This document shows, in pieces, positions 9,180 through 19,099 of a DNA stretch of 64,000 bases. Both the position numbers and the translations under genes were made by a program. The stretch comes from Desulfuromonas sp. (GTDB lineage: Bacteria; Desulfobacterota; Desulfuromonadia; Desulfuromonadales; UBA2294): the NCBI GenBank assembly GCA_002869615.1, contig PKUH01000091.1:53629-117628 (forward strand), read 5' to 3'. Each line of letters begins with the position of its first letter. The stretch's first letter is position 1. The notes beneath the pieces were generated by a model. That model was not told the DNA's origin. It saw only the letters and a program-made list of their open reading frames with translations, and did no database searches.

Positions 9180-10259
9180 TTACAGGTTGTCTTTCAGATA
9201 AGCATAATCAGAAATTTCGGTCCACTTGCGGACTTTCTTCATATACTCCTTTTGCGAGTCATAAATCTTTTTAAAGGTCGCGTCCTTGGCTGCGGTCGCT
9301 TCGAGCAGCTCGGTATTGGCCTTCTTCATCGCTGCAATAACCTCTTTCGGGAAGGTCCTAATCTTGACGTCCGGATACTCCTTCTCGATCTTGGCCCAGT
9401 TTACAGCGCTGTCGTTGTAAGAACGGGCATACATGTCATAAGCGGCGAACTTCATCGCTGTTTCAACGATTGCCTGAAGGTGCTCCTGCAGGGCGTCGAA
9501 CTTCTTCTGGTTGACCAGGAATTGCAGTTCGGTTGCCGGCTCATGCCAGCCGGTGTAATAGAACGGCGCGATCTTGTGGAAGCCCATGTTGAGATCGAGA
9601 GACGGGCCGACCCACTCGAGAGCATCGATCGTACCGCGATCAAGCGCGGTGTAAAGTTCACCGGCCGGAATGTTGGTGACGACGACGCCGAGCTTGGCCA
9701 GAACCTCACCGGCGAAACCGGGGATCCGCATCTTCAAACCTTTGAGATCCTTGAGCGACTTGATTTCCTTCTGGAACCAGCCACCCATCTGGTTGCTGGT
9801 ATTACCTCCCGGGAAGGAGTAGACGCCGTGCTTGTCATAGACTTCCTTCATCAACTCCATGCCGCCGCCATAGTAGAACCAGGCGTACTGCTCGGGAGCA
9901 ATCATCCCAAACGGCATGGTTGTAAAGAACATGGTATTGACATCCTTGCCCTTCCAGTAGTAGGACGCGGAATGACCCATCTCGTACTGCCCGGCCTTGA
10001 CCATGTCGAGGACGCCGAACGGTGCCTTGTGCTTGTTCTTCGAGTCGATGCGGATTTCCATTTCACCGCCCGACATCTCCTTGACCAGATCGGCCATGGT
10101 TTGTACGGCATCACCAAAAATCGGGAAGTTGGTTGGCCAGGTCATGGCCAGCTTCCAGCGATACTTCGGTGCCGCATCGGCCGGGCTGACAAAACCGGCA
10201 AACGCGAAGGAAAATGCTACCAGCAAACATACGAGTAAACGACTGACTTTTTTCATCAT
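9180..10259 (-). CDS. dctP: TRAP transporter substrate-binding protein DctP (TakP-like)
   Basis: This is a 359-residue periplasmic solute receptor with a Sec signal peptide (MMKKVSRLLVCLLVAFSF, likely cleaved after ADA). Family marks are LAMTWPTNFPIFGDA, MPFGMIAPEQYAWFYYGGG, LKGLKMRIPGFAGEVLAKLG (Arg of the carboxylate-binding site) and GTIDALEWVGPSLD. The pattern is that of the TakP-type DctP subfamily, which binds alpha-keto acids and similar monocarboxylates; the exact ligand is uncertain. GGAGG lies before two adjacent ATGs, so the start may be 10259 or 10256. It is the first gene of the operon, and a strong hairpin follows it. Confidence 0.92.
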   Translation of the reverse strand: MMKKVSRLLVCLLVAFSFAFAGFVSPADAAPKYRWKLAMTWPTNFPIFGDAVQTMADLVKEMSGGEMEIRIDSKNKHKAPFGVLDMVKAGQYEMGHSASYYWKGKDVNTMFFTTMPFGMIAPEQYAWFYYGGGMELMKEVYDKHGVYSFPGGNTSNQMGGWFQKEIKSLKDLKGLKMRIPGFAGEVLAKLGVVVTNIPAGELYTALDRGTIDALEWVGPSLDLNMGFHKIAPFYYTGWHEPATELQFLVNQKKFDALQEHLQAIVETAMKFAAYDMYARSYNDSAVNWAKIEKEYPDVKIRTFPKEVIAAMKKANTELLEATAAKDATFKKIYDSQKEYMKKVRKWTEISDYAYLKDNL

Positions 10260-10412
10260 TCCATTCCTCCTCTTCAGTTGCTACGTAGATTATCTTTCGA
10301 CTCGGCACCTCTGGCCGAACCGCTTCCTGTTTAGTACAACAACAAGTTATAATGATTACCTTTTTAAGCGGTCTTGTCAAATGGCCAGACCGGTTTTCAT
10401 GATTAAATTTTC

Positions 10413-10440
10413 TTGACGGAACACCATGACGCGGTAAGGT
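10413..10440 (+). promoter_or_regulatory. Predicted sigma-70 promoter of the quinone oxidoreductase gene
   Basis: TTGACG (10413-10418), a 16-base spacer and TAAGGT (10435-10440) lie about 45 bases before the ATG. The divergent TRAP operon starts 150 bases away on the other strand. Confidence 0.5.
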
Positions 10441-10482
10441 TTTTTAGTACGACAACCAAAACTTGAGAAGGAGAACGAGTTT

Positions 10483-11460
10483 ATGGCCAAGGCGATACGC
10501 ATTCATCAGACCGGTGGACCGGAGGTTATGCAGTGGGAAGATATCGAGATAGCTGATCCCGGGCCAGGTCAGGTCAGGCTGAAACAGACCGCGGTCGGTC
10601 TCAATTTCATCGATGTCTACCACCGCACCGGGCTCTATCCGCTGCCGACCCTTCCGGCGACGATCGGTATGGAGGCCGCCGGTATTGTCGATGCAATCGG
10701 CGAGGGCGTCAGCGATCTCACAATCGGCGAGCGCATCGCCTACGCCAGTCCGCCGCCGGGCGCCTACGCCGAAGTCCGCCTGATGCCGGCTGATCGGGTG
10801 ATCAAGTTACCGGATTCAATCAGTGACCAGCAGGCCGCGGCGATGATGCTGCAGGGGATGACGGTGCAGTACCTTTTGCGTTCAACTTACCGGGTCCAAC
10901 CGGGCGACACCATCCTCTTCCACGCTGCCGCCGGCGGCGTCGGCCTGATCGCCTGTCAATGGGCGAAACATCTCGGAGCCACGGTTATCGGTACGGTCGG
11001 ATCAGAAGAGAAGGCGGAACTGGCAAAAGCGCACGGCTGCGACCACACTATCCTCTATCGTGACGAAGACATTGTCGAACGGGTACAAGAGATTACCGGT
11101 GGTGAAGGGGTTCCGGTGGTTTACGATTCGATCGGCAAGGATACCTTTGAGGCTTCACTCGACTGCCTGCGCCCCCGGGGAATCCTGGTCAGTTTCGGCA
11201 ACGCCTCCGGCCCGGTTCAGCCCTTCGAGCCGGGGATTCTCGCCCAGAAAGGTTCGCTCTATTTCACCCGTCCGACCCTGATGACCTACACCGCCAAACG
11301 GGAGGACCTGGCCAAATCGGCCGAGGAACTATTCGATGTGGTGGAGAGTGGTGCTGTCAAAATCGAGGTCAACCAGACCTATGCGCTCAAGGATGCGGCA
11401 CAGGCGCATATCGATCTCGAGGCGAGAAAGACGACCGGATCGACGGTCTTGATCCCGTAA
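10483..11460 (+). CDS. qor: NADPH:quinone oxidoreductase, zeta-crystallin type
   Basis: This is a 325-residue medium-chain dehydrogenase/reductase of the quinone oxidoreductase branch, a cytosolic enzyme that reduces quinones or other electrophiles with NADPH. The N-terminal GroES-like domain contains GLNFIDVYHRTGLYPLPTLP. The Rossmann domain shows AAAGGVGLIACQWAKHLGA. Catalytic-zinc ligands are absent, as expected for this branch. AAGGAGAACGAG precedes the ATG. It stands alone between the TRAP and arsenic operons and may serve general detoxification. Confidence 0.9.
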   Translation: MAKAIRIHQTGGPEVMQWEDIEIADPGPGQVRLKQTAVGLNFIDVYHRTGLYPLPTLPATIGMEAAGIVDAIGEGVSDLTIGERIAYASPPPGAYAEVRLMPADRVIKLPDSISDQQAAAMMLQGMTVQYLLRSTYRVQPGDTILFHAAAGGVGLIACQWAKHLGATVIGTVGSEEKAELAKAHGCDHTILYRDEDIVERVQEITGGEGVPVVYDSIGKDTFEASLDCLRPRGILVSFGNASGPVQPFEPGILAQKGSLYFTRPTLMTYTAKREDLAKSAEELFDVVESGAVKIEVNQTYALKDAAQAHIDLEARKTTGSTVLIP

Positions 11461-11559
11461 ACAGTAAAAGGAAAACAAGAAACACTCTTTGCGTCTTTGC
11501 GTTAACAAGGTTTTGATCTTCTTCGTGTCTTGGTGCCTTGGTGGCCCGATTGGTTCTTT

Positions 11560-12606
11560 TCAGCTTATGTAGTAACGCTTCTGCAGCCAGAACGCCACAT
11601 GCACCAATCCGATCAACGCCGGCACCTCGACCAGCGGACCGATCACGGCGGTAAACGCCACTCCCGAGTTGATTCCGAATACGGCAACGGCAACGGCGAT
11701 CGCCAGCTCGAAGTTGTTTCCTGATGCAGTGAACGCAATGGTCGCCGTCTTTGAGTAGTCCGCCCCCGCCTTGACCCCCATGGCGAAACTGACCAGGAAC
11801 ATGATGACGAAGTAGATCAGCAGCGGAATGGCGATCCGCACGACATCCATCGGAATAGAGACGATCAATTCACCTTTCAGGCTGAACATGACAACAATGG
11901 TGAAAAGCAGGGAGACCAACGTGATCGGGCTGATCTTCGGGATAAAAACATCCTCATACCATTGACGCCCCTTGAGCGGGATCAGACTGTAACGGGTGAT
12001 GATGCCGGCCAGAAACGGGATGCCGAGATAAATAAATACTGATTCAGCAATCTGGCCGATGGTGATTTCGACAATCGCCCCTTCGAGACCGAGCAACGGC
12101 GGCAACACGGTAATAAAGAGCCAGGCGTAGATGCTGTAGAAGAAAACCTGGAAGATCGAGTTGAAGGCGACCAGGCCGGCGCAGTACTCGGTATTTCCAT
12201 GGGCCAGCTCATTCCAGACGATAACCATGGCGATACATCTCGCCAGGCCGATCATGATCAGGCCGACCATGTACTCCGGGTAGCCGGAGAGGAAGGATAT
12301 CGCCAGCACAAACATCAGAATCGGACCGATGATCCAGTTCTGCAGAAGGGAAAGCCCGAGAATCTTCTTGTTGCGGAAGACTTGGCCGAGTTCCTCATAC
12401 CTGACCTTGGCCAGCGGCGGATACATCATCAGGATCAGGCCAATGGCAATCGGAATGTTGGTCGTACCAACAGAAAACGCGTTCACAAACCCTTTGACTC
12501 CGGGAAAGAGCCAGCCAGTGCCGACCCCGATAAACATCGCCAGAAAAATCCAGAGAGTCAGGTAACGGTCGAGAAAAGAGAGTTTCTTTGTCAGTCCGTG
12601 TTCCAT
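11560..12606 (-). CDS. acr3: Arsenite efflux transporter Acr3
   Basis: This is a 348-residue inner-membrane carrier with ten predicted helices that exports As(III) using the proton gradient. The conserved Cys of helix 4 is present ([15 protein letters not shown]), as is the helix-9 motif with its Glu ([16 protein letters not shown]). The start is ATG 12606, preceded by GGAGG; the open frame reaches further upstream only because it shadows arsJ. It is the last gene of arsR-gapdh-arsJ-acr3, so the operon can expel both arsenite and arsenate-derived product. Confidence 0.95.
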   Translation of the reverse strand: MEHGLTKKLSFLDRYLTLWIFLAMFIGVGTGWLFPGVKGFVNAFSVGTTNIPIAIGLILMMYPPLAKVRYEELGQVFRNKKILGLSLLQNWIIGPILMFVLAISFLSGYPEYMVGLIMIGLARCIAMVIVWNELAHGNTEYCAGLVAFNSIFQVFFYSIYAWLFITVLPPLLGLEGAIVEITIGQIAESVFIYLGIPFLAGIITRYSLIPLKGRQWYEDVFIPKISPITLVSLLFTIVVMFSLKGELIVSIPMDVVRIAIPLLIYFVIMFLVSFAMGVKAGADYSKTATIAFTASGNNFELAIAVAVAVFGINSGVAFTAVIGPLVEVPALIGLVHVAFWLQKRYYIS

Positions 12607-12626
12607 ACCAACCTCCGCATTGAATA

Positions 12627-13847
12627 TTAACCTTCGGACGTGACCTTCCCCCGCGGCAGTCTTAATGAGATCAGGCCGGCGACCAGGACGAAACCGGCCG
12701 ACACCCAGAGACAGGCGACCAGTCCGCCGATTTGATAGACAACCCCGGAGAGCAGTGTGCCGACCAACCGGCCAGCGGCGTTGGCCATATAGTAGAAGCC
12801 GACATTGAGGGCCGCCTGGTCCGACTCGGTGTAAGCGAGAACCAGGTAGCTGTGAACCGAGGAGTTGACAGCGAAGACCAGGCCGAACAAACCGAGACCG
12901 GTGACAACCGTCAGCCAGGGTGACAGATCGAAATGAACGCCGATGGCGATCAGGGCAGTAAGGCCGGCCAGAAGAAACGCTCCGGCCGTGGCGGTGCCGC
13001 CCCGTGGCGAGCCACCAGCCAGAGCCCCCTTGAGCAGGCCGGGCGCCAGCGCCTGCACACCGCCGTAACCAATCACCCATAGAGCGAGAAAGCCGCCGAC
13101 CTCGGCATGGCTCCAGCCGAGACTGGCCGAGAGAAATACCGGCAGGCCGACCACAAACCAGATATCACGCGAACCGAACAGAAACATCCGGGCCGCAGAT
13201 AGCAGGTTGATATCACGGCTTTTCGAAAGAATCGTTGAAAATTTAACCTTAACCCTGGCCTGGCCCATCTCCTTCGGCAGTGAGAACACCGTCGCCAGCA
13301 GAACGAACGCCAGCCCGACCGCCATGGCGACCAGGGAGCCGGCAAAACCGAGCCAGGTCAGGAACAGGCCACCGAGAAAAAAACCGGCCCCCTTCAGGGC
13401 GTTCTTTGAACCGGTCAGAATCGCCACCCATTTAAACAGAACACTGTCAGCATCTTTCGGAACCAGCACCTTGATGGCGCTCTTCGAGCTCATCTTGGTC
13501 AGATCCTTGGCTACCCCGGAGAGCGCCTGCGCCCCCATAACGTAGGCCACCGAAAGTGCTACCGACCAGTTCGGGTCGAGCATGGCGAGTGCCGTAAGGG
13601 CTGCGATCTGCAATAACAGGCCGGAAAAGAGGGTGATTTTGAGTCCGAAATGTGAACCGATCCAACCACCGATCAGGTTGGTGACCACCCCGCAGAATTC
13701 ATAGAGCAGGAAGAGGAAGGCAATCTGTACCGCCGTGTATCCAAGCTCATGGAAGTGCAAGAGGACCAACATGCGCAGGGCGCCGTCGGTCAGGGTAAAG
13801 CCCCAGTAGGCGGCCGTGACCAGGGTGTAATTGCGAAGATCGACCAT
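12627..13847 (-). CDS. arsJ: Organoarsenical efflux MFS permease ArsJ
   Basis: This is a 406-residue MFS carrier of the ArsJ family. ArsJ exports 1-arseno-3-phosphoglycerate, made by the partner GAPDH, which then breaks down to arsenate outside the cell. Recognisable segments are the N-terminus ([20 protein letters not shown]), [19 protein letters not shown] and [14 protein letters not shown]. Its ATG overlaps the GAPDH stop (TAATG), so translation is coupled to the partner enzyme. It lies 20 bases before acr3. The GAPDH-ArsJ pairing is the diagnostic context. Confidence 0.93.
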   Translation of the reverse strand: MVDLRNYTLVTAAYWGFTLTDGALRMLVLLHFHELGYTAVQIAFLFLLYEFCGVVTNLIGGWIGSHFGLKITLFSGLLLQIAALTALAMLDPNWSVALSVAYVMGAQALSGVAKDLTKMSSKSAIKVLVPKDADSVLFKWVAILTGSKNALKGAGFFLGGLFLTWLGFAGSLVAMAVGLAFVLLATVFSLPKEMGQARVKVKFSTILSKSRDINLLSAARMFLFGSRDIWFVVGLPVFLSASLGWSHAEVGGFLALWVIGYGGVQALAPGLLKGALAGGSPRGGTATAGAFLLAGLTALIAIGVHFDLSPWLTVVTGLGLFGLVFAVNSSVHSYLVLAYTESDQAALNVGFYYMANAAGRLVGTLLSGVVYQIGGLVACLWVSAGFVLVAGLISLRLPRGKVTSEG

Positions 13848-14854
13848 TATAAGTCCGCAGCCACCTTCCTGCAGAGTTCCATCATGCGATGCACATAACC
13901 CATCTCGTTGTCGTACCAGGCGAGAATTTTCAGCTGGGTCCCATCGACCACCATGGTCGAGGGAGCATCGATGATCGACGAGCGCGGATCGCTCTTGAAA
14001 TCGATCGAGACCAGCGGCCGCTCCTCGACTCCGAGAATCCCCTTGAGATAGGTCGCCTCGGCCTCCTTGAACAAACCATTGATCTCGTCTTCGGTCACCG
14101 GCCGCTTCATTTCGAAGACCGCGTCGGTGATCGAGGCATTGAGCAGCGGCACCCGAACGGCATGGCCGTTGAGTTTCCCCTTGAGTTCGGGATAGATCAT
14201 GGTGATAGCGGTCGCCGATCCGGTGGTGGTCGGGATCAGCGACAGGCTCGCGGCCCGGGCCCGGCGCAGGTCCTTGTGCGGCGCATCGACGATGATCTGG
14301 GTATTGGTCTGGTCGTGGATGGTGGTGATCACGCCATGCTCGATGCCGATCTTCTCGTGCAGGACCTTGACCACCGGGGCGAGGCAGTTGGTGGTGCAGG
14401 AAGCGGCGGTCAGCAGATCATGCCTGGCCGGTTCATAGAGATCGTCGTTTACCCCCATGACGATGTTCAGCGCCCCCTTTTTGACCGGCGCCGCGACGAT
14501 CACCTTTTTCACTCCCCGGTCGAAGTAGGGCTGCAGTAGCTCAGCTGTCCGGAATTTGCCGGACGCTTCGATCACGATATCGACGTCGAGAGAACTCCAG
14601 TCGACCTCGCTCGGCGCCGAAGCCGCACTGAAGCCGATCCGTTCGCCATCGATCAGGACACTTTCGGAAGTCGCTTCGATCTTCCGGTCCCAGCGACCGT
14701 GCACCGAGTCGAACTCGAGCAGGTGGGCGGCCGCTTCCGGCCCGCCCTTGATCTCGTTGATATGTACTATTTCCAGCTCCGGCCAATCCCAGGCTGCCCG
14801 CAGGGCCAGCCGACCCATCCGTCCGAAGCCGTTGATGCCGACACGAACACTCAT
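13847..14854 (-). CDS. gapdh: Arsenic-linked glyceraldehyde-3-phosphate dehydrogenase
   Basis: This is a 335-residue type I GAPDH. It carries the NAD site [14 protein letters not shown], the catalytic Cys motif SCTTNCLAP (near residue 155), the following His in [10 protein letters not shown] and the C-terminal [12 protein letters not shown]. In arsenic operons this enzyme uses arsenate in place of phosphate to form 1-arseno-3-phosphoglycerate for ArsJ. The start is ATG 14854 after a GGGGG-containing ribosome-binding site. Its place between arsR and arsJ argues for the resistance role rather than central glycolysis. No arsenate reductase gene is seen in this operon. Confidence 0.93.
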   Translation of the reverse strand: MSVRVGINGFGRMGRLALRAAWDWPELEIVHINEIKGGPEAAAHLLEFDSVHGRWDRKIEATSESVLIDGERIGFSAASAPSEVDWSSLDVDIVIEASGKFRTAELLQPYFDRGVKKVIVAAPVKKGALNIVMGVNDDLYEPARHDLLTAASCTTNCLAPVVKVLHEKIGIEHGVITTIHDQTNTQIIVDAPHKDLRRARAASLSLIPTTTGSATAITMIYPELKGKLNGHAVRVPLLNASITDAVFEMKRPVTEDEINGLFKEAEATYLKGILGVEERPLVSIDFKSDPRSSIIDAPSTMVVDGTQLKILAWYDNEMGYVHRMMELCRKVAADL

Positions 14855-14876
14855 CTCTTTACCCCCTTCAAACGTT

Positions 14877-15221
14877 TTAACAAGCCTGCCCATTCTGTCT
14901 GTCGTGAAAAGCATTGAGCCGCTGCCGGGCAACAGCATTTTGCGGGTGTCCGGAAAGCATCTGCTTCAGGGCAGGAACCAGGGCCTCGACCAGGGAATCT
15001 TTGTCCTCGGAAAGGCGATAATACATCCAGACCCCCTTGCGGCGGTCCTGCAGCCAGCCGCTGTTCCTGAGATAGGAGAGATGCCGGGAGACCGTCGACT
15101 GCGGCAGCTCGAGCGCCGCCACCAGCTCGCAGACGCAGAGCTCACCGTCAAGCAGCAACGCCAGGATACGGAGGCGGGTTGCATCGCCGAGGGCCTTGAA
15201 TATTTGCGCTTCGCTTTTCAC
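14877..15221 (-). CDS. arsR: ArsR-family As(III)-responsive repressor
   Basis: This is a 114-residue winged-helix repressor. The DNA-binding helix is in [20 protein letters not shown], and the ELCVCEL motif just before it carries the cysteine pair that binds As(III) in classic ArsR proteins. The GTG start coincides with the expected transcription start (about 7 bases after the predicted -10), so the mRNA may be leaderless. It is the first gene of the arsenic operon and presumably represses its own promoter. Confidence 0.93.
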   Translation of the reverse strand: MKSEAQIFKALGDATRLRILALLLDGELCVCELVAALELPQSTVSRHLSYLRNSGWLQDRRKGVWMYYRLSEDKDSLVEALVPALKQMLSGHPQNAVARQRLNAFHDRQNGQAC

Positions 15222-15227
15222 AAAACC

Positions 15228-15256
15228 CTTATATCCGGATAAGCGGATTTATTCAA
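15228..15256 (-). promoter_or_regulatory. Promoter and likely operator of the arsenic operon
   Basis: On the minus strand TTGAAT (15256-15251), a 17-base spacer and TATAAG (15233-15228) form a good sigma-70 promoter. The spacer and -10 contain an imperfect palindrome CTTATCCGGATATAAG, a plausible ArsR site because binding there would block RNA polymerase. Confidence 0.6.
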
Positions 15257-15306
15257 CAGAAAAAAATGCCGGCACTGCCGGCAAAAACATAAGGAAGGTC
15301 CGGGCA

Positions 15307-15636
15307 TCACTCCTGCTGAATGATCGTCATTTCGACGCTGCGAACGTCGAACTCGATGGTGATGGAAACGTCGCCGTCGAGCATGGCAGCATACGTCAAC
15401 AGTCCGTCCTCAAGAAGATTTTCCATTTCCCGCGGAGTCCGGGTCGTTACGGTTAACTCGGTCATACCGCCGCCCATATCATCGAATACGAGGTCAGCAT
15501 GCGGCGTATCGGCGACCATGGTGTCGATCATTTCATAAATCTCCTCGTCGACGATCCCTTCAGCGGCATGATGGGCAAAAACCGGCATGGCCACGCACAA
15601 CAGAATTCCGACAAGTGTCACATACATCTTCTTCAT
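15307..15636 (-). CDS. Small periplasmic protein of unknown function
   Basis: This is a 109-residue protein with a clear Sec signal peptide (MKKMYVTLVGILLCVAMPVF, likely cleaved after AHA). The mature part is acidic with a His pair near its start (HHAAEG) and alternating beta-strand-like segments. I recognise no family. The ATG at 15636 is chosen because AGGAG precedes it; an in-frame ATG six codons upstream overlaps that site. It stands alone between the arsenic and Pho units, divergent from phoB. Confidence 0.65.
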   Translation of the reverse strand: MKKMYVTLVGILLCVAMPVFAHHAAEGIVDEEIYEMIDTMVADTPHADLVFDDMGGGMTELTVTTRTPREMENLLEDGLLTYAAMLDGDVSITIEFDVRSVEMTIIQQE

Positions 15637-15773
15637 CTTTTCTCTCCTTTTCATGGTTAGTTTTTCTTAATACCTATCAGACGGTCCGGGAGAAAAAGAG
15701 ATGACACGGGTTTGCAGAAAATGGTATCGACGGTTTCAAATAACCTTTATCGCCTTGTATATTCGGAAATCAA

Positions 15774-15791
15774 CTAATACAATTCTAACAA
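15774..15791 (+). promoter_or_regulatory. Pho-box-like repeat in front of phoB
   Basis: CTAATAC (15774-15780), four bases, then CTAACAA (15785-15791) gives two 7-base direct repeats at 11-base period. That is the architecture of the PhoB box (CTGTCAT-N4-CTGTCAT). It lies 21 bases before the phoB start and matches the repeats before pstS, suggesting autoregulation. Confidence 0.6.
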
Positions 15792-15812
15792 TTCACCACT
15801 AAGCTTCAGGAT

Positions 15813-16511
15813 ATGGGAAACATGCCGCACGTACTGATCATCGAAGACGAAGAGGACATCCTCGCCCTGGTCCATTACAACTTTATCCGTAATGGCTACC
15901 GCGCCGACCTGACAACCAGCGGTGAAGACGGACTGGCGATGGCCCGGCAGCTCAAACCGGACCTGATCATTCTCGATCTGATGCTCCCCGGAATCGATGG
16001 TCTCGAAATCTGCCGCCGGCTCAAGGAAGAAAAAGCGACCCGGATGATTCCGATCATCATGCTCACCGCCAAAGGTGAAGAAGAAGATATTGTCAAGGGT
16101 CTGGAGATAGGCGCGGACGACTACATTCCCAAGCCATTCAGCCCGCAGGTTCTACTGGCCCGGGCCAAAACCGTATTGCGCCGCATCGGCTCTTCCGGCA
16201 GCACGGAGAAGGATGCCCCGATCGAAATCGGTGAGCTGATGATTCACCCCGGCCGCAACGAAGTCCGGATCGATGATCAGCCGATCAACCTCACCTTCAC
16301 CGAATTCCAGGTCCTCGCCCTGCTCGCCCGCCGACCGGGCTGGGTCTTCACCCGCGGCCAGATCGTCGATGCCGTCCGTGGCGAGGATTATGCTGTTACC
16401 GAACGTTCAGTCGATGTTCAGATCGTCGGCCTGCGCAAAAAACTGAAGAGTTTTGGCTCATACATTGAAACAGTTCGCGGTATCGGTTATCGCTTTAAGG
16501 ACCAGGAATGA
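15813..16511 (+). CDS. phoB: Phosphate regulon response regulator PhoB
   Basis: This is a 232-residue OmpR/PhoB-type regulator. The receiver domain (residues 1-125) has the acidic pocket EDEED, the phospho-acceptor Asp in DLIILDLMLPG and the Lys in PKPFSP. The winged-helix domain follows (about 135-232, with TERSVDVQIVGLRKKL). PhoR would phosphorylate it under phosphate limitation so that it activates pst. ATG 15813 and ATG 15822 are both possible starts. Its stop overlaps phoR (ATGA), and a Pho-box-like repeat lies upstream. Confidence 0.92.
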   Translation: MGNMPHVLIIEDEEDILALVHYNFIRNGYRADLTTSGEDGLAMARQLKPDLIILDLMLPGIDGLEICRRLKEEKATRMIPIIMLTAKGEEEDIVKGLEIGADDYIPKPFSPQVLLARAKTVLRRIGSSGSTEKDAPIEIGELMIHPGRNEVRIDDQPINLTFTEFQVLALLARRPGWVFTRGQIVDAVRGEDYAVTERSVDVQIVGLRKKLKSFGSYIETVRGIGYRFKDQE

Positions 16512-18301
16512 AAAAAGTCCGGCTACTCTGGCATCTATTCCCCGCTTTTCTGATTCTGACCCTCGGTGCAGTCATTGCGGTCAGCTGGTACGTCACCACC
16601 ACCCTGAATGATTTTCACATCGCCCAGGTCGAAAAGAGCCTCACCGCCCAAGCGACCCTCGTCGCCGACCGGATCAGCGGCAAGCTCGATCGGAGCAATT
16701 CGCCGGATCTCGATGCATTGAGCAAGAGACTCGGCAGGGAAACCGAAACACGCATTACCATTATCCTGCCCAACGGTGAGGTCCTGGCGGATTCGAAAGA
16801 GGATCCGGCCCGGATGGACAATCACGCCCGTCGGCCTGAAGTCGCTGCCGCCCTGCTCGGCAAAACAGGCGTATCGACACGCTACAGCCGAACGCTTTCG
16901 CAGAACCAGATGTATGTTGCCTTGCCGGTGATAGCGGATGCTGAAATAGCCGGAGCTGTCCGTACGGCTATCCCGGTGACCGAGATTGATGCCACCCTCG
17001 CCGCCGCCCATGGCGAGATTGCCGGGGCCGGGCTTCTGGTAGCGATTGTCCTGGCCATCATCTCTCTCCTGCTGGCCCGCCGCATCACCCGGCCGCTCGA
17101 GCAGATGCGCCAGGGAGCTGAAAAGTTTGCTATCGGCGAGCTCGCAAGAAGGCTGCCGACTACCGGGGCCGAAGAGGTCGCCGCCCTCGCTGCATCGCTC
17201 AACAACATGGCAGCCCAGCTCGACGAACGCTTCCAGACCGTTATCCGTCAGCGCAATGAACTGGAGGCGGTTCTGACCAGCATGATCGAAGGGGTTCTGG
17301 CGGTCGACAATCATGAGCAGATTTTACGAATCAACCGGGCCGGCGCCGAACTTTTCGAGACCGATATTCAGAAGGCGGTCGGCCGCCCGGTACAGGAGGT
17401 ACTGCGCAAGGCAGAACTGCAACAGTTCATTGCCGATTCACTGCAAGCAAAAAATCCGATAGAGAGGGACCTGATGCTGCTATCCGGCAACTCTGAGATC
17501 CAGCTGCAGGCCCACGGATCACCACTTCTTAATGCAAATAAACAGAAAATCGGCACCCTGGTAGTAGTCAATGACGTCACCCGGTTGCGGCGACTCGAAA
17601 ACCTGCGCCGTGATTTCGTCGCCAATGTCTCCCATGAGCTGAAGACTCCGATCACAGCAATCAAGGGCTGGGCCGAAACCCTGCGCGAGACCGATGACTC
17701 GCTATCCGAGGAGCAGCAACGACCAGTCGAAATCATTGTCCGCCAGGCCGATCGGCTCAATGCCATCATTAACGATCTACTCAATCTGTCGCGCCTCGAG
17801 CAAGAACAGGATCAGGCCGGAATCGATATTCAGATAACAGCCGTTCGGCCGGTGATTGAAGCGTCTATCCAGGCCTGCAGTGTTGAAGTCAAAAAAAAGG
17901 GAATCGAGATCATCGTTCATTGCTCAGATGAACTTCAAATGGAAGCCAACCCGCAATTAATTGAGCAGGCGTTGATCAACCTGTTGAACAATGCAATCAA
18001 GTATAGCGATGACAAGGTAAGGATAATCGTTGAGGCGGTAGAAGATCAATCGGGTCTGTACCTGAAGGTTCGCGACTTCGGCTGCGGCATTCCGGAGGAA
18101 CATCTGCCACGCCTCTTTGAACGCTTCTACCGGGTCGATACGGCCCGCAGCCGCGAGATGGGCGGAACCGGTCTCGGCCTGGCAATCGTCAAACATATCG
18201 CCCAGATTCACAAAGGGAAAGTGGAGGTTTACAGCAGGTTAAGCGAAGGGACCACCTTTACCCTGGTCCTCCCCCGGAAAGATGCAGAGGAAACCGACTG
18301 A
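16508..18301 (+). CDS. phoR: Phosphate regulon sensor histidine kinase PhoR
   Basis: This is a 597-residue membrane kinase. Order: helix near residues 8-30, an extracytoplasmic sensor segment to about 170, a second helix, HAMP (RRITRPLEQMRQGAEKFAIG), a PAS domain, HisKA with the phospho-acceptor His (NVSHELKTPITAIKGW, near residue 380) and HATPase with N box (NLLNNAIKYS), G1 (DFGCGIPEEH) and G2 (GGTGLGLAIVKHI). Unlike E. coli PhoR it keeps a sizeable sensor loop, as is common outside enterobacteria. The four-base overlap with phoB couples translation. Confidence 0.92.
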   Translation: MKKVRLLWHLFPAFLILTLGAVIAVSWYVTTTLNDFHIAQVEKSLTAQATLVADRISGKLDRSNSPDLDALSKRLGRETETRITIILPNGEVLADSKEDPARMDNHARRPEVAAALLGKTGVSTRYSRTLSQNQMYVALPVIADAEIAGAVRTAIPVTEIDATLAAAHGEIAGAGLLVAIVLAIISLLLARRITRPLEQMRQGAEKFAIGELARRLPTTGAEEVAALAASLNNMAAQLDERFQTVIRQRNELEAVLTSMIEGVLAVDNHEQILRINRAGAELFETDIQKAVGRPVQEVLRKAELQQFIADSLQAKNPIERDLMLLSGNSEIQLQAHGSPLLNANKQKIGTLVVVNDVTRLRRLENLRRDFVANVSHELKTPITAIKGWAETLRETDDSLSEEQQRPVEIIVRQADRLNAIINDLLNLSRLEQEQDQAGIDIQITAVRPVIEASIQACSVEVKKKGIEIIVHCSDELQMEANPQLIEQALINLLNNAIKYSDDKVRIIVEAVEDQSGLYLKVRDFGCGIPEEHLPRLFERFYRVDTARSREMGGTGLGLAIVKHIAQIHKGKVEVYSRLSEGTTFTLVLPRKDAEETD

Positions 18302-18312
18302 AGCGGATTACC

Positions 18313-18963
18313 CTACCTGATCCGCCTGATGATCACCTTTTCCTCCTGAAAGATATCACTGCGACTCAAATCATGAACCGGCTGCAGGTACATGTTCCGA
18401 AGCACGTCATCGAAGGCCTCCGGCATTTTATTCCCCTCGAGAAATATCAGCGGGAATAACGGCATCCAGGTCACAACCTTTGCGCTGTCGACGTACTCCT
18501 GCCGCCACAACGAGACACCCTTCGAATCAATAAGTTCGGCCACCATGGTCCAGCGCTTGACCTCAACCCCGGGAAGCAGGGTCAGGGTCATATCACTGAG
18601 CAGACTGGAAAAGGCCGCGAGAAACTGCTTCCCATGAGGATGAACGGAGTAGACCAGTTTGAAAGTTCCGGGGGAGATCGACCGGCCAGCGACAATATCA
18701 AACAGCTCGGAATCGCCGACAATCCGGCGGGCCGCCGCCTGTTGCTGTCTCAGCATGTTGAGCGAATCAAGATCGTCGCTGTCGACCGGCTCATCCGGAG
18801 CCCATTGAAAGACGAACAAAACCGGGACCGGTTTCTTGACCGTTACCGGGCCGGCCGAATCGATGTTCGGCAGTTCGTTCCCCTTGATAACGGCACACCC
18901 CGAAGCCAGAAGCAACAGAGTCAGGCTTAAGATGAGGAAAACGATATGTTTTTTTCTTTGCAT
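18313..18963 (-). CDS. Lipoprotein of unknown function
   Basis: This 216-residue protein has a lipoprotein signal peptide (RKKHIVFLILSLTLLLLASG then Cys, lipobox LASGC). The mature part has a beta-rich central region (TFKLVYSVHPHGKQFLAAF, VAELIDSKGVSLWRQEY) that vaguely resembles outer-membrane-associated lipoproteins, but I cannot name a family. It converges with phoR and is followed on its strand by nothing obvious. It ends in TAG. Located between the Pho units, though a link to phosphate is not shown. Confidence 0.65.
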   Translation of the reverse strand: MQRKKHIVFLILSLTLLLLASGCAVIKGNELPNIDSAGPVTVKKPVPVLFVFQWAPDEPVDSDDLDSLNMLRQQQAAARRIVGDSELFDIVAGRSISPGTFKLVYSVHPHGKQFLAAFSSLLSDMTLTLLPGVEVKRWTMVAELIDSKGVSLWRQEYVDSAKVVTWMPLFPLIFLEGNKMPEAFDDVLRNMYLQPVHDLSRSDIFQEEKVIIRRIR

Positions 18964-18988
18964 AATGTGAACCCACGTTTCTTATCGG

Positions 18989-19099
18989 TCAGCCGACCTT
19001 ATCCGGATGTTCACGACGAATCGCCTGAATAACTTCATCGAGTTTTTGCAGGAACCGCGACCGATCACTCTTTTTTAGCGGGGCAGGTCCGCCGGTGAT
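18989..19099 (-). pseudogene. Severed C-terminal tail of the YaiI/YqxD-family gene
   Basis: Directly after the TAG that ends the gene at 19100, the same frame continues for 36 codons to a TGA at 18989. It encodes [20 protein letters not shown] and then [16 protein letters not shown]. This is the well-conserved family C-terminus (GGPxPxxxxDRSRFLxxLD), so the tail belongs to the upstream gene and the stop is a single-codon interruption. Confidence 0.8.

Noticed and set aside
9171..10238. 355-codon plus-strand frame opposite dctP
   Set aside because: It is antisense to a confidently identified DctP gene and has no family resemblance.
12607..13080. Upstream extension of the acr3 frame to 13080
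   Set aside because: The extra residues are an antisense-free shadow of arsJ (Arg/Gly-rich, no homology), and ATG 12606 has GGAGG and the normal Acr3 N-terminus.
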